Positions 11,998 through 24,463 of a stretch of DNA of 64,000 nt are shown piece after piece (position 1 is the stretch's first letter; each line of letters opens with the position of its first letter). The DNA comes from Diadema setosum. Taxonomy: Eukaryota > Echinodermata > Echinoidea > Diadematoida > Diadematidae. The translations under genes and the position numbers were made by a program. Where the stretch lies: assembly GCA_033980235.1 (NCBI GenBank), contig CM067064.1, positions 33,821,497 through 33,885,496 of the forward strand, given 5' to 3'. The notes beneath the pieces were generated by a model. The model saw only the letters and a program-made list of their open reading frames with translations. It searched no databases and had not been told where the DNA came from.

Positions 11998-13459
11998 TCG
12001 AATGAGAAGGGAATGTGAACAATGAACATCATTCAAAATCGTTAAAGGGGCATCCACACGATTTTCATAATCTCACATCATGCAGTACATATATTATATC
12101 GACAGCTCCATGTATAGATTTGTGGAATTTACTGTGGTCCTTGAACAGAGAAACGATGCTCTTAAAAGTCTTAAACGAATAACACTGAACAGTGTTGATG
12201 ACATAGGAGCCTAACCTCACATATTTCAGAAATGTAGCAGTGTAATTCCATTACAATGCCACTTGCTTAGCAAGTTCAACTGTGTCGAATGTATGCATGC
12301 CATCTTCTTTTGTTCTGCTTCCTTGAGCCCCTACTCATTCATTATTATGGTCATGCTGCCATGTCATCATCCTTGTTTATTGCAATTTGTTGCATATTTT
12401 GAAAACATTCTTATTCCTCAACCCAATCATTATAAATTCTGAAACTCTGTACTCGGGTGGCTGATGACTGATTTATAGTTGTTCAAATGTAAAAGTCTGA
12501 AAATCATCCCGACATTGCCGGAGGTCTCCTTTTAGCAAATTATAAAAAAACCCATATGTATATGGATGTTCTGTTATTTCGTCATGACATTGCGCTTGGA
12601 GGGCTAGAAGTCTAGTCACTGGTGTCATTCTCTCGTTTCAGCAACCCCATCGAAAGCACTCAAAAGTATCCAGTCACCACTCTTCTTCATCAACCGATAT
12701 ATTGCAGGATATCGGGGGGGGGGGGATGGCATGGGTAGGGGAAGCAATATCACTGAATTACAGAAAACAACAGCCAAAGAGATATGTGACTCATTAATGA
12801 AGAAGCAGATGAACATTCCCCGTTTTCTACTGATCCATCTTCCACGCAGCTGGGAAACGCCTGAGAGGCCGCAGGAAACGATGCTTATGGAGACGTTATG
12901 TTGTCATGGTGACAAGTTAACCAATCCCAGCCATTCTGTGAAGTGTGTTCCGCATTATTTTGTACCCACCACAATGATCGAAGGAAGGAAAGAAGGTATG
13001 TTTTTGCCCGCTCTCGTTTGTCTGTTTGTTTGTTTTGTTTTGTCAGTCAGCAACATTACTCTATAAGGGTTATGAACAAATTCTGATGAATTTTTCAGGA
13101 CTGGTCCGCTGTCTGTGACTGTGACTGTGGCAAAAGGTATAGGTGATTAGCTTTTCGTGTTGATCTGGGCTATGATTTAGATCCAGCATTTGAATATATT
13201 CATTCTTTGTTTAACCCATTGTGTGCCAATGAATCAGATGTGCACAAGTTTTACAAAAACACCTATAAATAAGATTTTTGTTTTTAATGGGCTTTAAGAT
13301 CTCTGTTATCTGATTGGTCAATTACCATCCATTGATATTTACTGATCCACACTGAGCCATAAATCCGGTAAAATCCGAATGCATGGCTAAAGTCTTGTAC
13401 AGTGTTGTAGGTGTACCGGAAGCATGATGGGGGGAAAAGGTTGAATTTCATGAATTTAC
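11998..13459. other. Non-coding, no gene seen
   Basis: An 11-G run lies near 12714-12725. The 12731-13066 plus-strand ORF opens at this G-run and has no domain I recognise. Nothing else supported. Confidence 0.4.
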
Positions 13460-13614
13460 GGGGCCCATTTTATAAAACGAATGATGCACAGGCCTGTTTC
13501 GTGGATCGGTGAGAATCGGATGCTCTCGTTTAACTTTGGAAACAGTCTAAAACAGTTCCAAAGTTAAACTCGCGCATCAAGTTCTCAGCGATCCACTCTG
13601 TCCTGTGCATCATT
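13460..13614. mobile_element. Foldback element (M5-like, copy 2)
   Basis: After GGGGCCCATTTTATAAAACG, a long hairpin begins at 13480. AATGATGCACAGG pairs with CCTGTGCATCATT, GGATCGGTGAGAA with TTCTCAGCGATCC, and CGTTTAACTTTGGAA with TTCCAAAGTTAAACT. The loop near 13542-13557 is short. The outer GGGCCC arm is present only on the left, so the right terminus may be lost. Confidence 0.75.
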
Positions 13615-15619
13615 GTACCGTATGTCCTCCCCCCCCCCAAAAAAAAAAAAAATTACAACGGGACCCTCTGCAATGATATTTTTAAAAATATTGGATCAAT
13701 CTAAATACAAATTCAGGGTATGAAACTATAACTCATTGCCCACATCTTACAGAAAACCCCATTCGATTTGCTCTAGTGATTAAAGAGAAACGAGAAATTT
13801 TGTAGAGGATGTCGGGAATCTCTTCCCTCCAAGTTCTGTCTATTGTATTCACACACAAGATCATCTAAGTGTTCAACTTAGAAGAATCAGACTCATGACA
13901 TGCTTTACAACAATCCACATTTCTCTGTGACCCCTTGACCAAATTGAATGGGGTTTTGTGCAAAATAGAGCTAAGATGTTATATTTTAAGACCCTGATGT
14001 AGCATTTAGGCATTTTAATCATATTGAGTGCTATCAATGCGAAAATCTGATTGTAATTTGTTTTTGGGGACATACTGTATATTGATGTGGCACGCAGAGG
14101 GGTAAGGACACTGAACTCTGTGGCGCTTGCGTCCCTGCGGCCTTGGCGGAAGCGTGGCGCCCTCCACGCGAATGCTTCAAGTTTATTGCTGTTTGTCCTT
14201 GGTGGTGTTTCGTCGTGGTTTGTGGAGGACAGGTGTAGTGAAAATGAAAAGAAAAGAAAAGAAAGAAACGAGCTTATCGCAGAAGTCTTTCTCGTCCAAG
14301 TTCACTTTCACTTCATCTTCCTTGCCAACATTTCAATGAGTGTTGCATACATTACCTGAGAATGGATATCAAGTTTCCATGTATAGGGGAAGCGTAGAGT
14401 CTGCTGATTTAAAGTCAGCTTTTTAAACCTGGACAGATTTCGAAGCCGCTTTAAGCCTGCAATGCGTGGGCAAATAAAGTTTGAGGTTTTTGTGTCTTTG
14501 AAGTACATGCATGTACTTCCAAGTTTTGATGAAATTGATTCTAACAAAACAGGAAGGTAAAAGTTGTAAGAGTTTGAACTGTAATGTAGTAAACAAGGTT
14601 TCATAAGGTTTTGATTTAAAAAATAAAGACAGGAAAAAGGTTTGTGAAGATTGATTGATTGGCATAATGTATCAAAATTGTACCGAATGTAAGATCCAAA
14701 GTGAAGATATGACCGCACGACCGAATCGAATCACCGTCTGGATGGACGGGTCCGATTATTGTTTGAAATTACACAATGGCTAAATATAAATTATGATCAG
14801 TGCATGGCTTTGATTAATATAGGCCTGATGGGGTTAATCGACCAAAAAGACAACCGTGCAGTAAGCTAGGAATTCAGCGATAGGGTAGAGGAATTGGCTA
14901 ATCATTCGAACTCTATGCAGGGACACTACAAGTCCTTACTCTCATTGTTAGGACACTAATGCGCCCAAGCACATCGATGCATTAATACCCAGGGTTTCAC
15001 GAAAGCTTATAGTCTGTAAGTAAAGTAATAGTCTACAAGTAAAGAAAATTTTTGGTACGGAGACTCATGGCGGTCCCATCACTTCGGTCCAGCTTGCAGC
15101 GAGCTATACAGAGGAAGTACGTCATTCATCGGGTGGCTTGATTGAATTACTCCAGCTTGGGCGCTCTGAATTAGCGCAATTATTATCGGAGTTTGAACAC
15201 CTAATTAATTGGTACATCAACGTACACGCACACACGCCCCATGGCCTGTTTGGTACCAACATGTAGATTGTTCTTCCCACATAAAAAACGGTCCTTCAAA
15301 CCATCCTGAAAGGGACTTGAAAGCAGATGATGTACCCCTCCCTGCAAAGCAAACTTCATTGCACTGAGCTAAACTTTTTAACTCTGATCGAACTTATCAA
15401 CAGTGAACCATGCTAATGTAACAAATGAGTTTTATTGAGAATGAAAGAAACGATTCAATCTCTGTCCCTGAGTGAGGCATGCGGTCATTACGTCAAATGG
15501 GCCGGACACGGCATTGATGGAACATGAACGCGTGGACGTCGATTTCGTTGATGTCCACCGCCAAAGACTTGTCAACCTCTTCGACGATTCATGCTGCCTC
15601 AAGATGAAGACACTTTCAC
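13615..15619. other. Non-coding, no gene seen
   Basis: Contains a C-run/A-run at 13627-13650 and (GAAAA)n near 14246-14270. ORFs at 14087-14359 (plus) and 14308-14718 (minus) lack recognisable domains and have shadow ORFs in other frames. Confidence 0.4.
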
Positions 15620-15778
15620 AGCCCTAGCCCTTTGCAAAAGGCAGCTCGCAGTGGACTCGCACACACGCACAGCGATCGGATTGGAGCTCGCAGCTCGCCG
15701 CTCGCGCGCTGTGCGTGCTAGTCCACGGCTCTGTGTGTGCGTGTCCTCAAATTTACAGCTGCCTTTGCAAAGGGCTAC
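15620..15778. mobile_element. Foldback element, GC-rich core
   Basis: AGCCCTTTGCAAAAGGCAGCT on the left is answered by CAGCTGCCTTTGCAAAGGGCT on the right. Between them, TGGACTCGCACACACGCACA answers TGTGTGCGTGTCC, and CTCGCAGCTCGC adds inner symmetry. Two opposed ORFs (15591-15833 plus, 15599-15790 minus) follow from this near-palindrome and are not supported as genes. Confidence 0.75.
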
Positions 15779-16139
15779 TTCAGCCCGCACTCACGTCGCA
15801 TGTCGAAATCATTGGAGCATAAAACTTCAGTGACACATTGTTTTCAGCTAATAAATTTTAATAGATACACATACAGACCAACGGACACACACGTACGCAC
15901 AGACACACTTACAATAAAACCTTAAGAATAACCCAGTACTTCTTTTTTTTTTGGGGGGGGGGGGGGGCGGGGTGGATGGGGTAGAATGAGGTACGATGAG
16001 ATTGGTACACTATCACGTCACCACCTAAAGATCACCTTTAAGGTGCCCAGCGCTTCTAATCACATCTAATGCAAAATGACAATCGTCTTCAAGGAGCAAA
16101 CTGAGGCTTCAAAGGGAGACAAGTTCCTCCAGGGACTTC

Positions 16140-16230
16140 TATATAAGATGGCGCTGGGAGAGGACTAATCCGTGCGAGTGGAAGATACGGCAGAAAATTA
16201 GGTCACGAAGGCAATACAACTCTCACCGGT
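16140..16230 (+). promoter_or_regulatory. Possible TATA promoter and short first exon
   Basis: TATATAAG at 16140-16147 is followed by about 80 nt and then a good splice-donor consensus (ACCG|GTAATC, GT at 16229). Just upstream a short palindrome CACCTTTAAGGTG (16033-16045) and an octamer-like ATGCAAAAT (16069-16077) are visible. No downstream exon is recognised, so this is a pattern match only. Confidence 0.15.
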
Positions 16231-16257
16231 AATCTTTTGTCTACTTCTTTTTATTTC

Positions 16258-16280
16258 TGTGTGTGTGTGTGTGTGTGTGT
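16258..16280. repeat. (GT)n
   Basis: Short GT dinucleotide run directly before the tandem decamer array. Confidence 0.9.
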
Positions 16281-16286
16281 TTTCTT

Positions 16287-16378
16287 AAACGGTTTTCAAC
16301 ATACCGTTTTCAACATATATATACCGTTTTCAACAAACGGTTTTCACCATCCCGTTTTCAACAAACGATTTTCAACAT
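16287..16378 (+). repeat. Tandem repeat of (C)CGTTTTCAACA units
   Basis: Six units of the form AACGGTTTTCAAC / CCGTTTTCAAC in direct orientation over about 92 bp. Spacers are AT-rich and of variable length (ATA, ATATATATA, AA, AT). Not a dinucleotide microsatellite; origin unknown. Confidence 0.8.
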
Positions 16379-16799
16379 ATGTATGTTATATAAAGCGAGG
16401 TCACAGTTAACAACACCGACATTGGCAGAATTAAAAAAGACATTAATGATATGTCGAAAGGAAGAGAATGATATTGCCATTAGAAGAAATAAATCGGGTT
16501 TGCATTTGCTGAAATGGGAATGGTTAAATAATTTGTAAAGGATTAGTTTATTCATGCACTCGTACTTCTCCCCTTTTGTGTGTGTTTGATCACTGACTTA
16601 TTCTTTTTCTCTAAATATTTTTTAGTTCAGAGAGAAGTATTGTGTATATAAAATATATTTGCAGGTATGTGGACATGTATACTATGTGTATATGTGTATG
16701 TGCATGCATGTATTGTGTGTATGTAGCATAATCATAAGCATAATTAGTATAATTATTTATGTTCTGAATGCGAGCAGAAATAATTGTATCTTGTGTTAA

Positions 16800-17010
16800 G
16801 TGAATGTGTGTGCAGGGGGGGGGGGGGTGAATGTGTGTTTAAGTGGATGTGTGTGTGTTAAGTGGATGTGTGTGCAGGGTGGGTGTGTGAATGGGTGGAT
16901 GGATGAGAGGGAGTGTGTCTGTCTCGGGTAAGGAGGTGGATGTGGTGTAGAGGACGGGGAGGTGATTTGGAGATGAGAGGGACGGTTTCTTTTTGTGGGG
17001 GGGGGGGGGT
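16800..17010. repeat. G/T-rich strand with two G-runs
   Basis: (GTGTGTG) with GTGGATGTGTGTG units repeated about four times, G-runs at 16817-16827 and 16998-17009, and generally purine/T-rich. G-quadruplex-forming potential on the plus strand. Confidence 0.7.
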
Positions 17011-17437
17011 AAAGTTATGAGTGGTTGAGGGTTGGGTATGGTGGAAAGGTGGGAATGAGGGTGGTTTTTGTTGTCGTTGTTGTTGTTGTTATTGTTCTTT
17101 TAATATAATAAAAATTTCATTTTCTGGGGTTTTTTTTTTTAGTGTTTGGCTAAACTGCCTACAATTGCATATGATTTTTTTTTTGTATCTAAAAAGGAAT
17201 GATCGGATAATTCATCCTATTTTCTTTCTTTTGTTTGATTTCTGCCTTAAAATGAATTGAATGATTATTCTTGTCTTATGGATTATGGATTATGTCTCAT
17301 ACATGTAGGAACATTTATGACAGATGTTATGTAGAATGTATGTATTAATTGTTATATTTTCAAAGGAAATGGAATTAATAAAAAGATCACTGAAAAAAGA
17401 AATACCGGACCTTCAGAGGACTCAAGCCAAAGCTTTG

Positions 17438-17529
17438 CACACACACAACATTACACAGACAGCATTACTTAACACACACACAACATTACACACACAACAT
17501 TAAGTAAAACACACACACACACACACACG

Positions 17530-17561
<32 letters not shown>

Positions 17562-17580
17562 TACATATACATACAAATAC
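17438..17580. repeat. (AC)n with ACACAACATT units
   Basis: Three ACACAACATTA units precede a long AC dinucleotide array, then ATACATAC variants. Confidence 0.9.
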
Positions 17581-18479
17581 ACAGACTCTTGGTCAAGCAT
17601 GATTATAGTATAATAGGCAGGCAAGATTCAACATCTATTTAATGTATACATGTTCATCAATATTATTCAGGGCTCAATGGAAGACCACTACTTATTGGTG
17701 AATGTGCTACCCTGACAACCCTGACAAAAGATTAGAAATAGATGAAAATGAATAGATAAAATAAATAAAAAATAAAAATCTTAAAATCAAGGACTCGAAC
17801 AAACTCACCTTGAATCTTTTGATGCGTGTATTTGTATGTACACTGCTATTCGTTCTTCTCATAAACCGAAAACCTGTACTTGTAACAGAGGAAATGAAGA
17901 AACGGATGGATGTTGCTGTCATAGAAATGTTATTATTTAGATGAAAGTAATGAAATGTCAAAGTCATAACAAAATTATAAAATGCTGCTGGATAACAGTA
18001 CATTTAACTGTCATAAGCTACAAGATACAACACGACAAAACAGCGTAATACCTCTGTTCTATCAGCAAAAAATCTCATGATCTCTATCTCTTTTAACCTG
18101 GCACAGGTAAACACATAAGAATGCCGCTCAAGTGCCTATAGATATGTCGTTGTCCATGCTCCTATAGTCACAACATATAACTGCATCTCATCTATCTTAA
18201 TCAAGCATGTGTTTCTCATAACCCAACAGAATTAAGCATGCACGAGCAATTTTCAGTTCACGTGGTTCTAAATTATGGTGACCTAATTGTCGTAAGTTTG
18301 ACACGATCTCGCAAATGACTGTAAGGAGGGCAGCGTTCCTTTGGTTTGTGAATTTCCAAGAAGCGATCCTCCCCCATTCTTCCGCTCGTGTCCTAGACAG
18401 CATAGCTGGGCCGTCTGTTGCGAGCTATAACGTCTGCTGAGAAAGTGGAGCGCGCCAAATTGACCACATAATAGCTCAC
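17581..18479. other. Non-coding, no gene seen
   Basis: AT-rich sequence without recognisable features. The minus-strand ORF at 17707-18003 is hydrophobic/basic by composition, with no family match I can name. Confidence 0.4.
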
Positions 18480-19480
18480 ATCGGTCATATCTCACTCTCC
18501 ATTTCCTATCTCTTTCTCTGTTTCTGTTTTTTTTTGTCTCCGTCTCTCTAAGTTTATGTCTATATCTTTCTCTAACTTTCCTTCTCTTATTCTGATTCAG
18601 CCATACAGAACTCATGTGGAATCTTGACTTATAGGGCTGCTTTCGATTTTCCTTGAAAAGGATGTGATGCGAATGGAATGGAAATTTCAGTTCGACAAAT
18701 AAAATTCTCGAAGTCTTTCACCGCCATTGTTGTCCTCCTGTGCCATTTTATCGGTTGCATTGTTTATATCTCATCAACTTTCCATTTTAATGAGAGAAGT
18801 TTGATCTTCACTAAATTTTTCCGCAAATCCTTCCCTACAGCTGTTCCTCGCCCCTCCTGCTAACTTCTCCCCACCCCCTCTCTCTTGTTTCGTACTTGAT
18901 CTCTCCCTCTGTGTGTACTTGTCTCTATTTCCATCTCAGTCTGTTTTCCACATAGTTTATTATGTCTCACTATATAATCTCTCTCTCTCTCTCTTTCTTC
19001 TTATTCTTATGTTTCTATTTCTCCTTGTCCCGATATATCTTTGTCTTTGTCTCTTATTGTGTCTTTGTCTCTTTTTTTTCTACTATGATATCTTCGTCTA
19101 ATTTCCGTTTTTGTGTCACTTTGTCTGGATTTGTCTGTTTCTCATTATATCCCCAAACTATTTCTTTCTAGGCTACATCTTTCATTTCATATCCACTAAT
19201 TATTTCTTTCCTATATTTTATTTTTATTATCACCATTTCTTTTTCTATCTCTTCCTCTTTTTTTTTTAATTTTCCTTACCCATTACTATTTTCCTTTTCA
19301 TCTTTCTATCTCTTTCTCTATAGTTCCTAATTTTCTCCACATCCTGCATTAGATCTTCCTTTTTTATGTAATGTATTACTATCTCAATATATTTCTACAT
19401 CTCGATCTTCTCCCTTCCTCTCAATCACTCTATCCGTCCCTTTCTCTCTTCCCCTCTCTCTGTATCTCGCTAATTCTATT
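18480..19480 (+). repeat. Kilobase-scale pyrimidine-rich strand
   Basis: The plus strand is dominated by TCTCTC, TTTCTT and CTTTGTCTC words from about 18490 to 19470 with very few purine clusters. This yields the Leu/Ser/Phe-rich ORFs there, which I do not treat as genes. Confidence 0.7.
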
Positions 19481-20040
19481 TCAGTTTCTGACCGGCCTGT
19501 CATACCGCGACATCCACCTTCCCGCCAATTTTCAACAGCCCACCGTGTTTTGATTGCAATAAAGTCATCTGTCGAAGGGTGCAACTATGGCGGCGCACAG
19601 ATGTCACCTATCCACACACATTAGCCGCAAATCATCGCTCTCTTCAAAAATGTTCGCCCTGTCCCGGTCATTGACACATTTTTATCCAGTAACGCCGTCA
19701 GTTGCCCTGCCTATCTCTTCAGCATGATATTACAACTCTGAAATTCCGATCCCATGAGCCATGCGCGGTGGATCAACCGCGAATGAGGCTCACAAGGCTA
19801 AGTATACTAAATACGAAGAAAAGGAAAATAAGTTTTGTGCTCGAATTCCAGGAACCAGCAGGTAATCAGGTTATGCATAAAGTCAACTGACAGGACAAAG
19901 ACAAAATGATATCGTGCTCATCTTATCAGTGTTCTAAGATGCATATCATGCTTAAGTTATGTTTGCAATAACAAAAATAAAATCAAACCAAACCAAAAAA
20001 CAAAAAAAAACAACAAACAAACCAACAACCCACAGACACG
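19481..20040. other. Non-coding, no gene seen
   Basis: Ends in an A/AAC-rich stretch (19975-20030). Nothing else recognised. Confidence 0.4.
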
Positions 20041-20052
20041 CAGACCTATATA

Positions 20053-20241
20053 TAAATAAATTAATAAATTAATAAATGAATAAATAAATAAATAAATGAA
20101 TATATATATATATATATATATACATATATATATAAGTGTATGCTATGTGTCAGTGTATACTCTCATACATATATATTATGTATGTGTGTATAAAAATGCA
20201 TGTACCTATAATACACGTATACATATATATATAATATATAT

Positions 20242-20289
<48 letters not shown>

Positions 20290-20350
20290 ATGTGTGTGTG
20301 TGTGTGTGTGTGCGTGTGTGCGTGTGTGTGAAGAGAGAGAGAGAGAGAGG
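20053..20350. repeat. Compound microsatellite (AAAT)n-(TA)n-(GT)n-(GA)n
   Basis: AAATAAATAAAT, two TA arrays (around 20100-20130 and 20250-20282), GT array (20283-20330) and GAGAGAGAG (20331-20350) in succession. Confidence 0.95.
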
Positions 20351-20584
20351 GAAGGGAATCTGTGTAGTCATGTGTTCGTCCGCGGGTAAGAATGTGTGTG
20401 AATACTTTTATTTTTCTTGTTAAAGAGGCGCCACGGTAATTTTGTTATCTACCATAGATGGTGAAGAATTGGGATCCCTGAGGAAGACAGGCATTTAGTT
20501 TGTTTTTGATCTTCATGGTTGTATCCTCTTCTTTTATTTTTGCATGTATATGTGATGATTGTATATTTTATGCTATATTCTTTG

Positions 20585-20625
20585 GTTGTCGTTGTTGTTG
20601 TTGTTTATTTGTTTGTTTGTTTGTT
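20585..20625. repeat. (GTT)n/(TTTG)n
   Basis: GTCGTTGTTGTTGTTG followed by TTTGTTTGTTTG. Confidence 0.85.
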
Positions 20626-21156
20626 TTTCTGATTAGGCCACTCTCAATAAAGATTCGCAATAATACATGTAGATTAGTAAAGGAATGAATAGATAAACGA
20701 ATAAATAAATATGTAGAAAACAAATGATGCGGGTCTCTTGAAATATGTCACTCCCATGTGATAAAATGTTACTATGCTCTACATATTTGCTTACAGGCTA
20801 TGGGACTAGCGGTTACATACCATGTGTATTAAACGTGAGTGAATCGGTTAGATGCAGATAAGAGCGCATCTGGGGCAGAATGCTAGTAATCCACGTATCA
20901 GACACATACCTCCTCCTGTCCTAAGTCGGGATGCCTCCCAAAATGAAAGACGTCTCTGCAAATTCGTTCGAATGCTAAGGAGCAGCGAGAAAGGAAGAGA
21001 AGGGGCTGAGGGAATAACATATGGGATAATGTTGACTCCATGTCATCAGTGTTTCACGCTACAAACGGAATCATCTGAAAATCACAAGGCAGCAGAGTCA
21101 TACGAGATAACAAGTGATGGAGGGGGGAGGGGAGAAGTACTTTTATATGTATACAG

Positions 21157-21197
21157 TGTGTGTGTGTGTGTGTGTGTGTGTGTCTGCGTGTGTGTGT

Positions 21198-21228
<31 letters not shown>

Positions 21229-21230
21229 CT
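21157..21230. repeat. (GT)n microsatellite
   Basis: Seventy-odd bp of GT with TCTGC and TA interruptions; ORFs on both strands are artefacts of it. Confidence 0.95.
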
Positions 21231-22794
21231 TACGAGAAAAGTAAGAAAGGGAGAGATGAGGGGGGGGGGTTGAAAGAGACGTTGCTGATGTCATCATAAT
21301 CCATCTGGCAGACCTTCTCCGAAATGTTATCTTCCTATATTCCCTTCCGGATCTCAAATTTATCGGTATGTCTTCAGCTAAAAACAGCTTGCTACTTCTT
21401 TCAACAATATTACCCATCCGTGCCATTTTTCCTTACAAACAGGCATTCTCATCTCTTTCGTTGGTTCTTTATTAAAGTTAAAGTGGAAATTCTACTTAAA
21501 GAAGGCTCTCGTCTAAGTTAACCTCACAAGACGCGGAGTAAAGTCAGACGAGGGAACAGAATCTAATGGCAATGGTTTCATCAGAAATCGGTAAAGAAAA
21601 CACAAATGCTGAGAAATTCTTACACGATGTTTTCATGAAATAAACGGTTTCAGTGTGGCAACCACAGGTCATATTCAAATTCAATGAGGGGACGATGTAA
21701 TATCCTCACTGGTCGTTATACTGTTACAATGGTTACTGGAAAATTTCCAAATCTGCCGATCAGATAAGTCAAGGAGTCAGAGAAAAAGAAAGAAAATGGT
21801 AAGGGCAAGACATCAGAAGATAATTTGTTCTCATGCATTGTCTTCTGGCTAAACGTCTTACTGCCCATTTAACAGTGCAAAAACGCAAATATTTCGTTGT
21901 GGTCTTTTTTTTCCCGTGGGTGCGATTACGTATTCGCAACGAGAGTTCAACCTACATCACCTGAAAGACCTACTTCCTCTGACGATTGCAGTAATGGCTT
22001 GATTCATCATTCCTCGTCTCGAATAAAACGTCCAGTCATCTTCTTTCTCCTGTGTTTTAGCGGGATGAATGTGGTGATGGGGCTGACTTCATTTCGCTTT
22101 ATCACGCTCTATAGCTGTCTGAATGCTGTCTAAACAGCCGCGCTCTTTCTCAGGCACTTCACGCAACATCCGTCAACGTGGGCGAGGGATTTCAAGCGTA
22201 TTATATTGTCACACAGGCCTGTCCGTCTGCGAGTTTGCCTCCGGAGTGCAGACGATCGATCATCGGTGCATAGCAGCGAAAGCAGGGACTCGACTACCGA
22301 TTGAGGATGTCCGCTCCCGTTCCGTGATACAGCAAGGTAATGAATACTACCAAGGAGTTAGTGGCTTAAGTTTCCTAAGCACCGTTGTGAAGATGAAAGG
22401 AGGGCTGGAAAGAGGGAGGGGGAGGGCAGGGGTGGGGAGGGCCAAACTATTAAAAAGATGTAGGCTTATATACCAGAAATCACTCGTCTTGTGGTATAAA
22501 CGTGTCGTAACAAATTTGGACTTATGGCTACAATATGATATAACAACTCTTGATAGTATAGATGAAAGTATAAAACTGGTAAACTTGTCATGTTCGAGAG
22601 GAAAAACAGAGGGCACAATTAGATTATCAATGCCGAGATAGAGTGTACAGTTTCGCACAGAACTGGATCAATACACACACTAACACACACTTACGATGAC
22701 AATATCTGCAAAATAGATAACATACAGATTTATTATCATTTTTTTTTCAGAGATTGCGAAATATAAACATTGATACGTCTGACGAAGAATATCA
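21231..22794. other. Non-coding; one 172-codon ORF of doubtful status
   Basis: The plus-strand frame 22123-22641 is the longest without low complexity in the left half of the window. An acceptor-like CTCTTTCTCAG (ending 22152) and a donor-like GCAAG|GTAATG (GT at 22337) would cut out an exon of about 185 bp in that frame. The translation has no domain I recognise, and a 103-codon ORF opens opposite. I leave it unannotated. Confidence 0.25.
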
Positions 22795-22896
22795 GGGCCC
22801 TGTTTTATGATGAGTTAAAATTGATTATAGGTCTAATAACAGCCTGTCTGTTAAGAAAATTTAAAATCGAATATATCTTTTGATAAAACAGGACCC
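22795..22896. mobile_element. Short GGGCCC-ended foldback (M5, copy 3)
   Basis: GGGCCCTGTTTTAT at the left and ATAAAACAGGACCC at the right. Inner AAATTTAAAATCGA partly answers TTAAAATTGATT. About 100 bp, non-coding. Confidence 0.75.
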
Positions 22897-24463
22897 AGGT
22901 CTTACACCACGTTCACCATATACTTATGTTATTGGACAGTAAAGTACCCATGGTTTCGTTGTGGAAAAACACGTTTTGAATCTACAGTCAACTTTCACGT
23001 AACTTCTCTCCAAAAGTTTCACAGCACGCGTCATGTAGAAAGATTTTTCAGAGCACCACTCCCCATTGAGTACAACCTCAGCACTGACTAATTCAATAAG
23101 TCACTTCAACAAATAGAATTGCTAGATTTTCGTATCGGTCGTCAGTGTCATTAAGCATGAGCTTGTTCGTTAAAAACCTTTGCCAGGTCGTTGTGATATT
23201 TTGCTAAAAAGCGTTTAGTACGGAAATCCCGTAGTCAAAGGGCGTTAACGAAGAATTTCGGACGGAACCGCCAAGACACTTTGTATCATATAGCTTGCCT
23301 CTCGCTGCTGTTGGCTTGAATCCGTCTCGCTTTTCTTGCAATTAAAGTGGCAAAGGCTAGTAAAAGAGGCAGTATCTAAGGGAATGGGTATCTAAAAAAA
23401 CACGTGTGTGTGTGTGTGTTTTTTTTTTTTTCGTGTGCGTAATAATCTTCAGCAAACCATACACCTTATGTGAGTGTGATAATTATCATAGACTTACATC
23501 ATTTGTAATGTCTAGAAAAGCAAGAGGAGGAGGAGGAGGAGGAGGAGGAGAGAGAGAATGAGATAAAGAAAATAAGGTTTGCAAGAATTTTTGAATTTCT
23601 AGTATGCCATAGGTTAGTGGCTTCCTGAACAACGGCAAAATACGCGTCTTCGGAACTACTGCTGAGTCGCTACCAAACAGGCGCTCAATATTCGACCGAA
23701 TTCTCTCTTTTTTTTTATGGTATCTGTAATCAATAGTTCTGGGTAAAAATTGGTGTTTCCAGGAAATCACAAAGAGGACGATGCTCTCCTGCAGTAGTGT
23801 AGGGAAGTTGCTCTTTATCGCGTACCAAGAACAGTGATAATAATCGAACTAATAAACCCCCATGGGTAAGAGGCAGAAAGTAAACTGGAGGTGAGTGCTT
23901 TCGCTTTGCAATATCCCTGTTTCTACCAGCCGTAAAACAAACCTAGAGGTTTATTGCGATATTGCTGCTGATCTGCTTCAATTCGCCTCCCTCGATGGCT
24001 GTATGTCTCTGCATATCTCTTCCCTTGTCTATGTCTGTCTGTCTGTCTGTCTGTTTGTTTGTGCTGTGTCTCTCCATATATTGCTCTCTGTACTCTCGAT
24101 TTCTTCAAAGACATTCAACTTCCATCCTCGCCGGATTTGTTTTCTGCTCGCTCGTCCGTTTGCGCAAAACATCCCAGCGAAATCGTGGTGTTTGCCAGGT
24201 GAAATCGACATTGGCGCGAAGGCGCTGGAGTTCTTTCCTTTTTTTTGATCGTCATTTTTACTTGTTTATCGTCTGCTTTTAGATATTCCAGGTAAAGCAT
24301 CTCTTCGTAAATTCGCTCACATCTATACTGCCATGCCAGCTGACCCTTAGTGATCGATGTGAACATGTCATCGCTACTTCAAGAGAAGGTGAAGATTCGT
24401 GACGACAATCCCGTCATACTTCCCCCTTTTCAAGCCTTTCGATGTTTTTATTTTATTTTTAAT
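22897..24463. other. Non-coding with small simple repeats
   Basis: (GT)n/T-run at 23405-23432, (GGA)n at 23526-23549 and (TCTG)n at 24031-24052. The ORFs at 23895-24248 and its neighbours overlap in several frames. Nothing gene-like. Confidence 0.4.

Noticed and set aside
22123..22641. 172-codon plus-strand ORF as a host gene
   Set aside because: No recognisable domain, an overlapping 103-codon ORF on the opposite strand, and splice-like signals that could be chance. Kept only as a remark.
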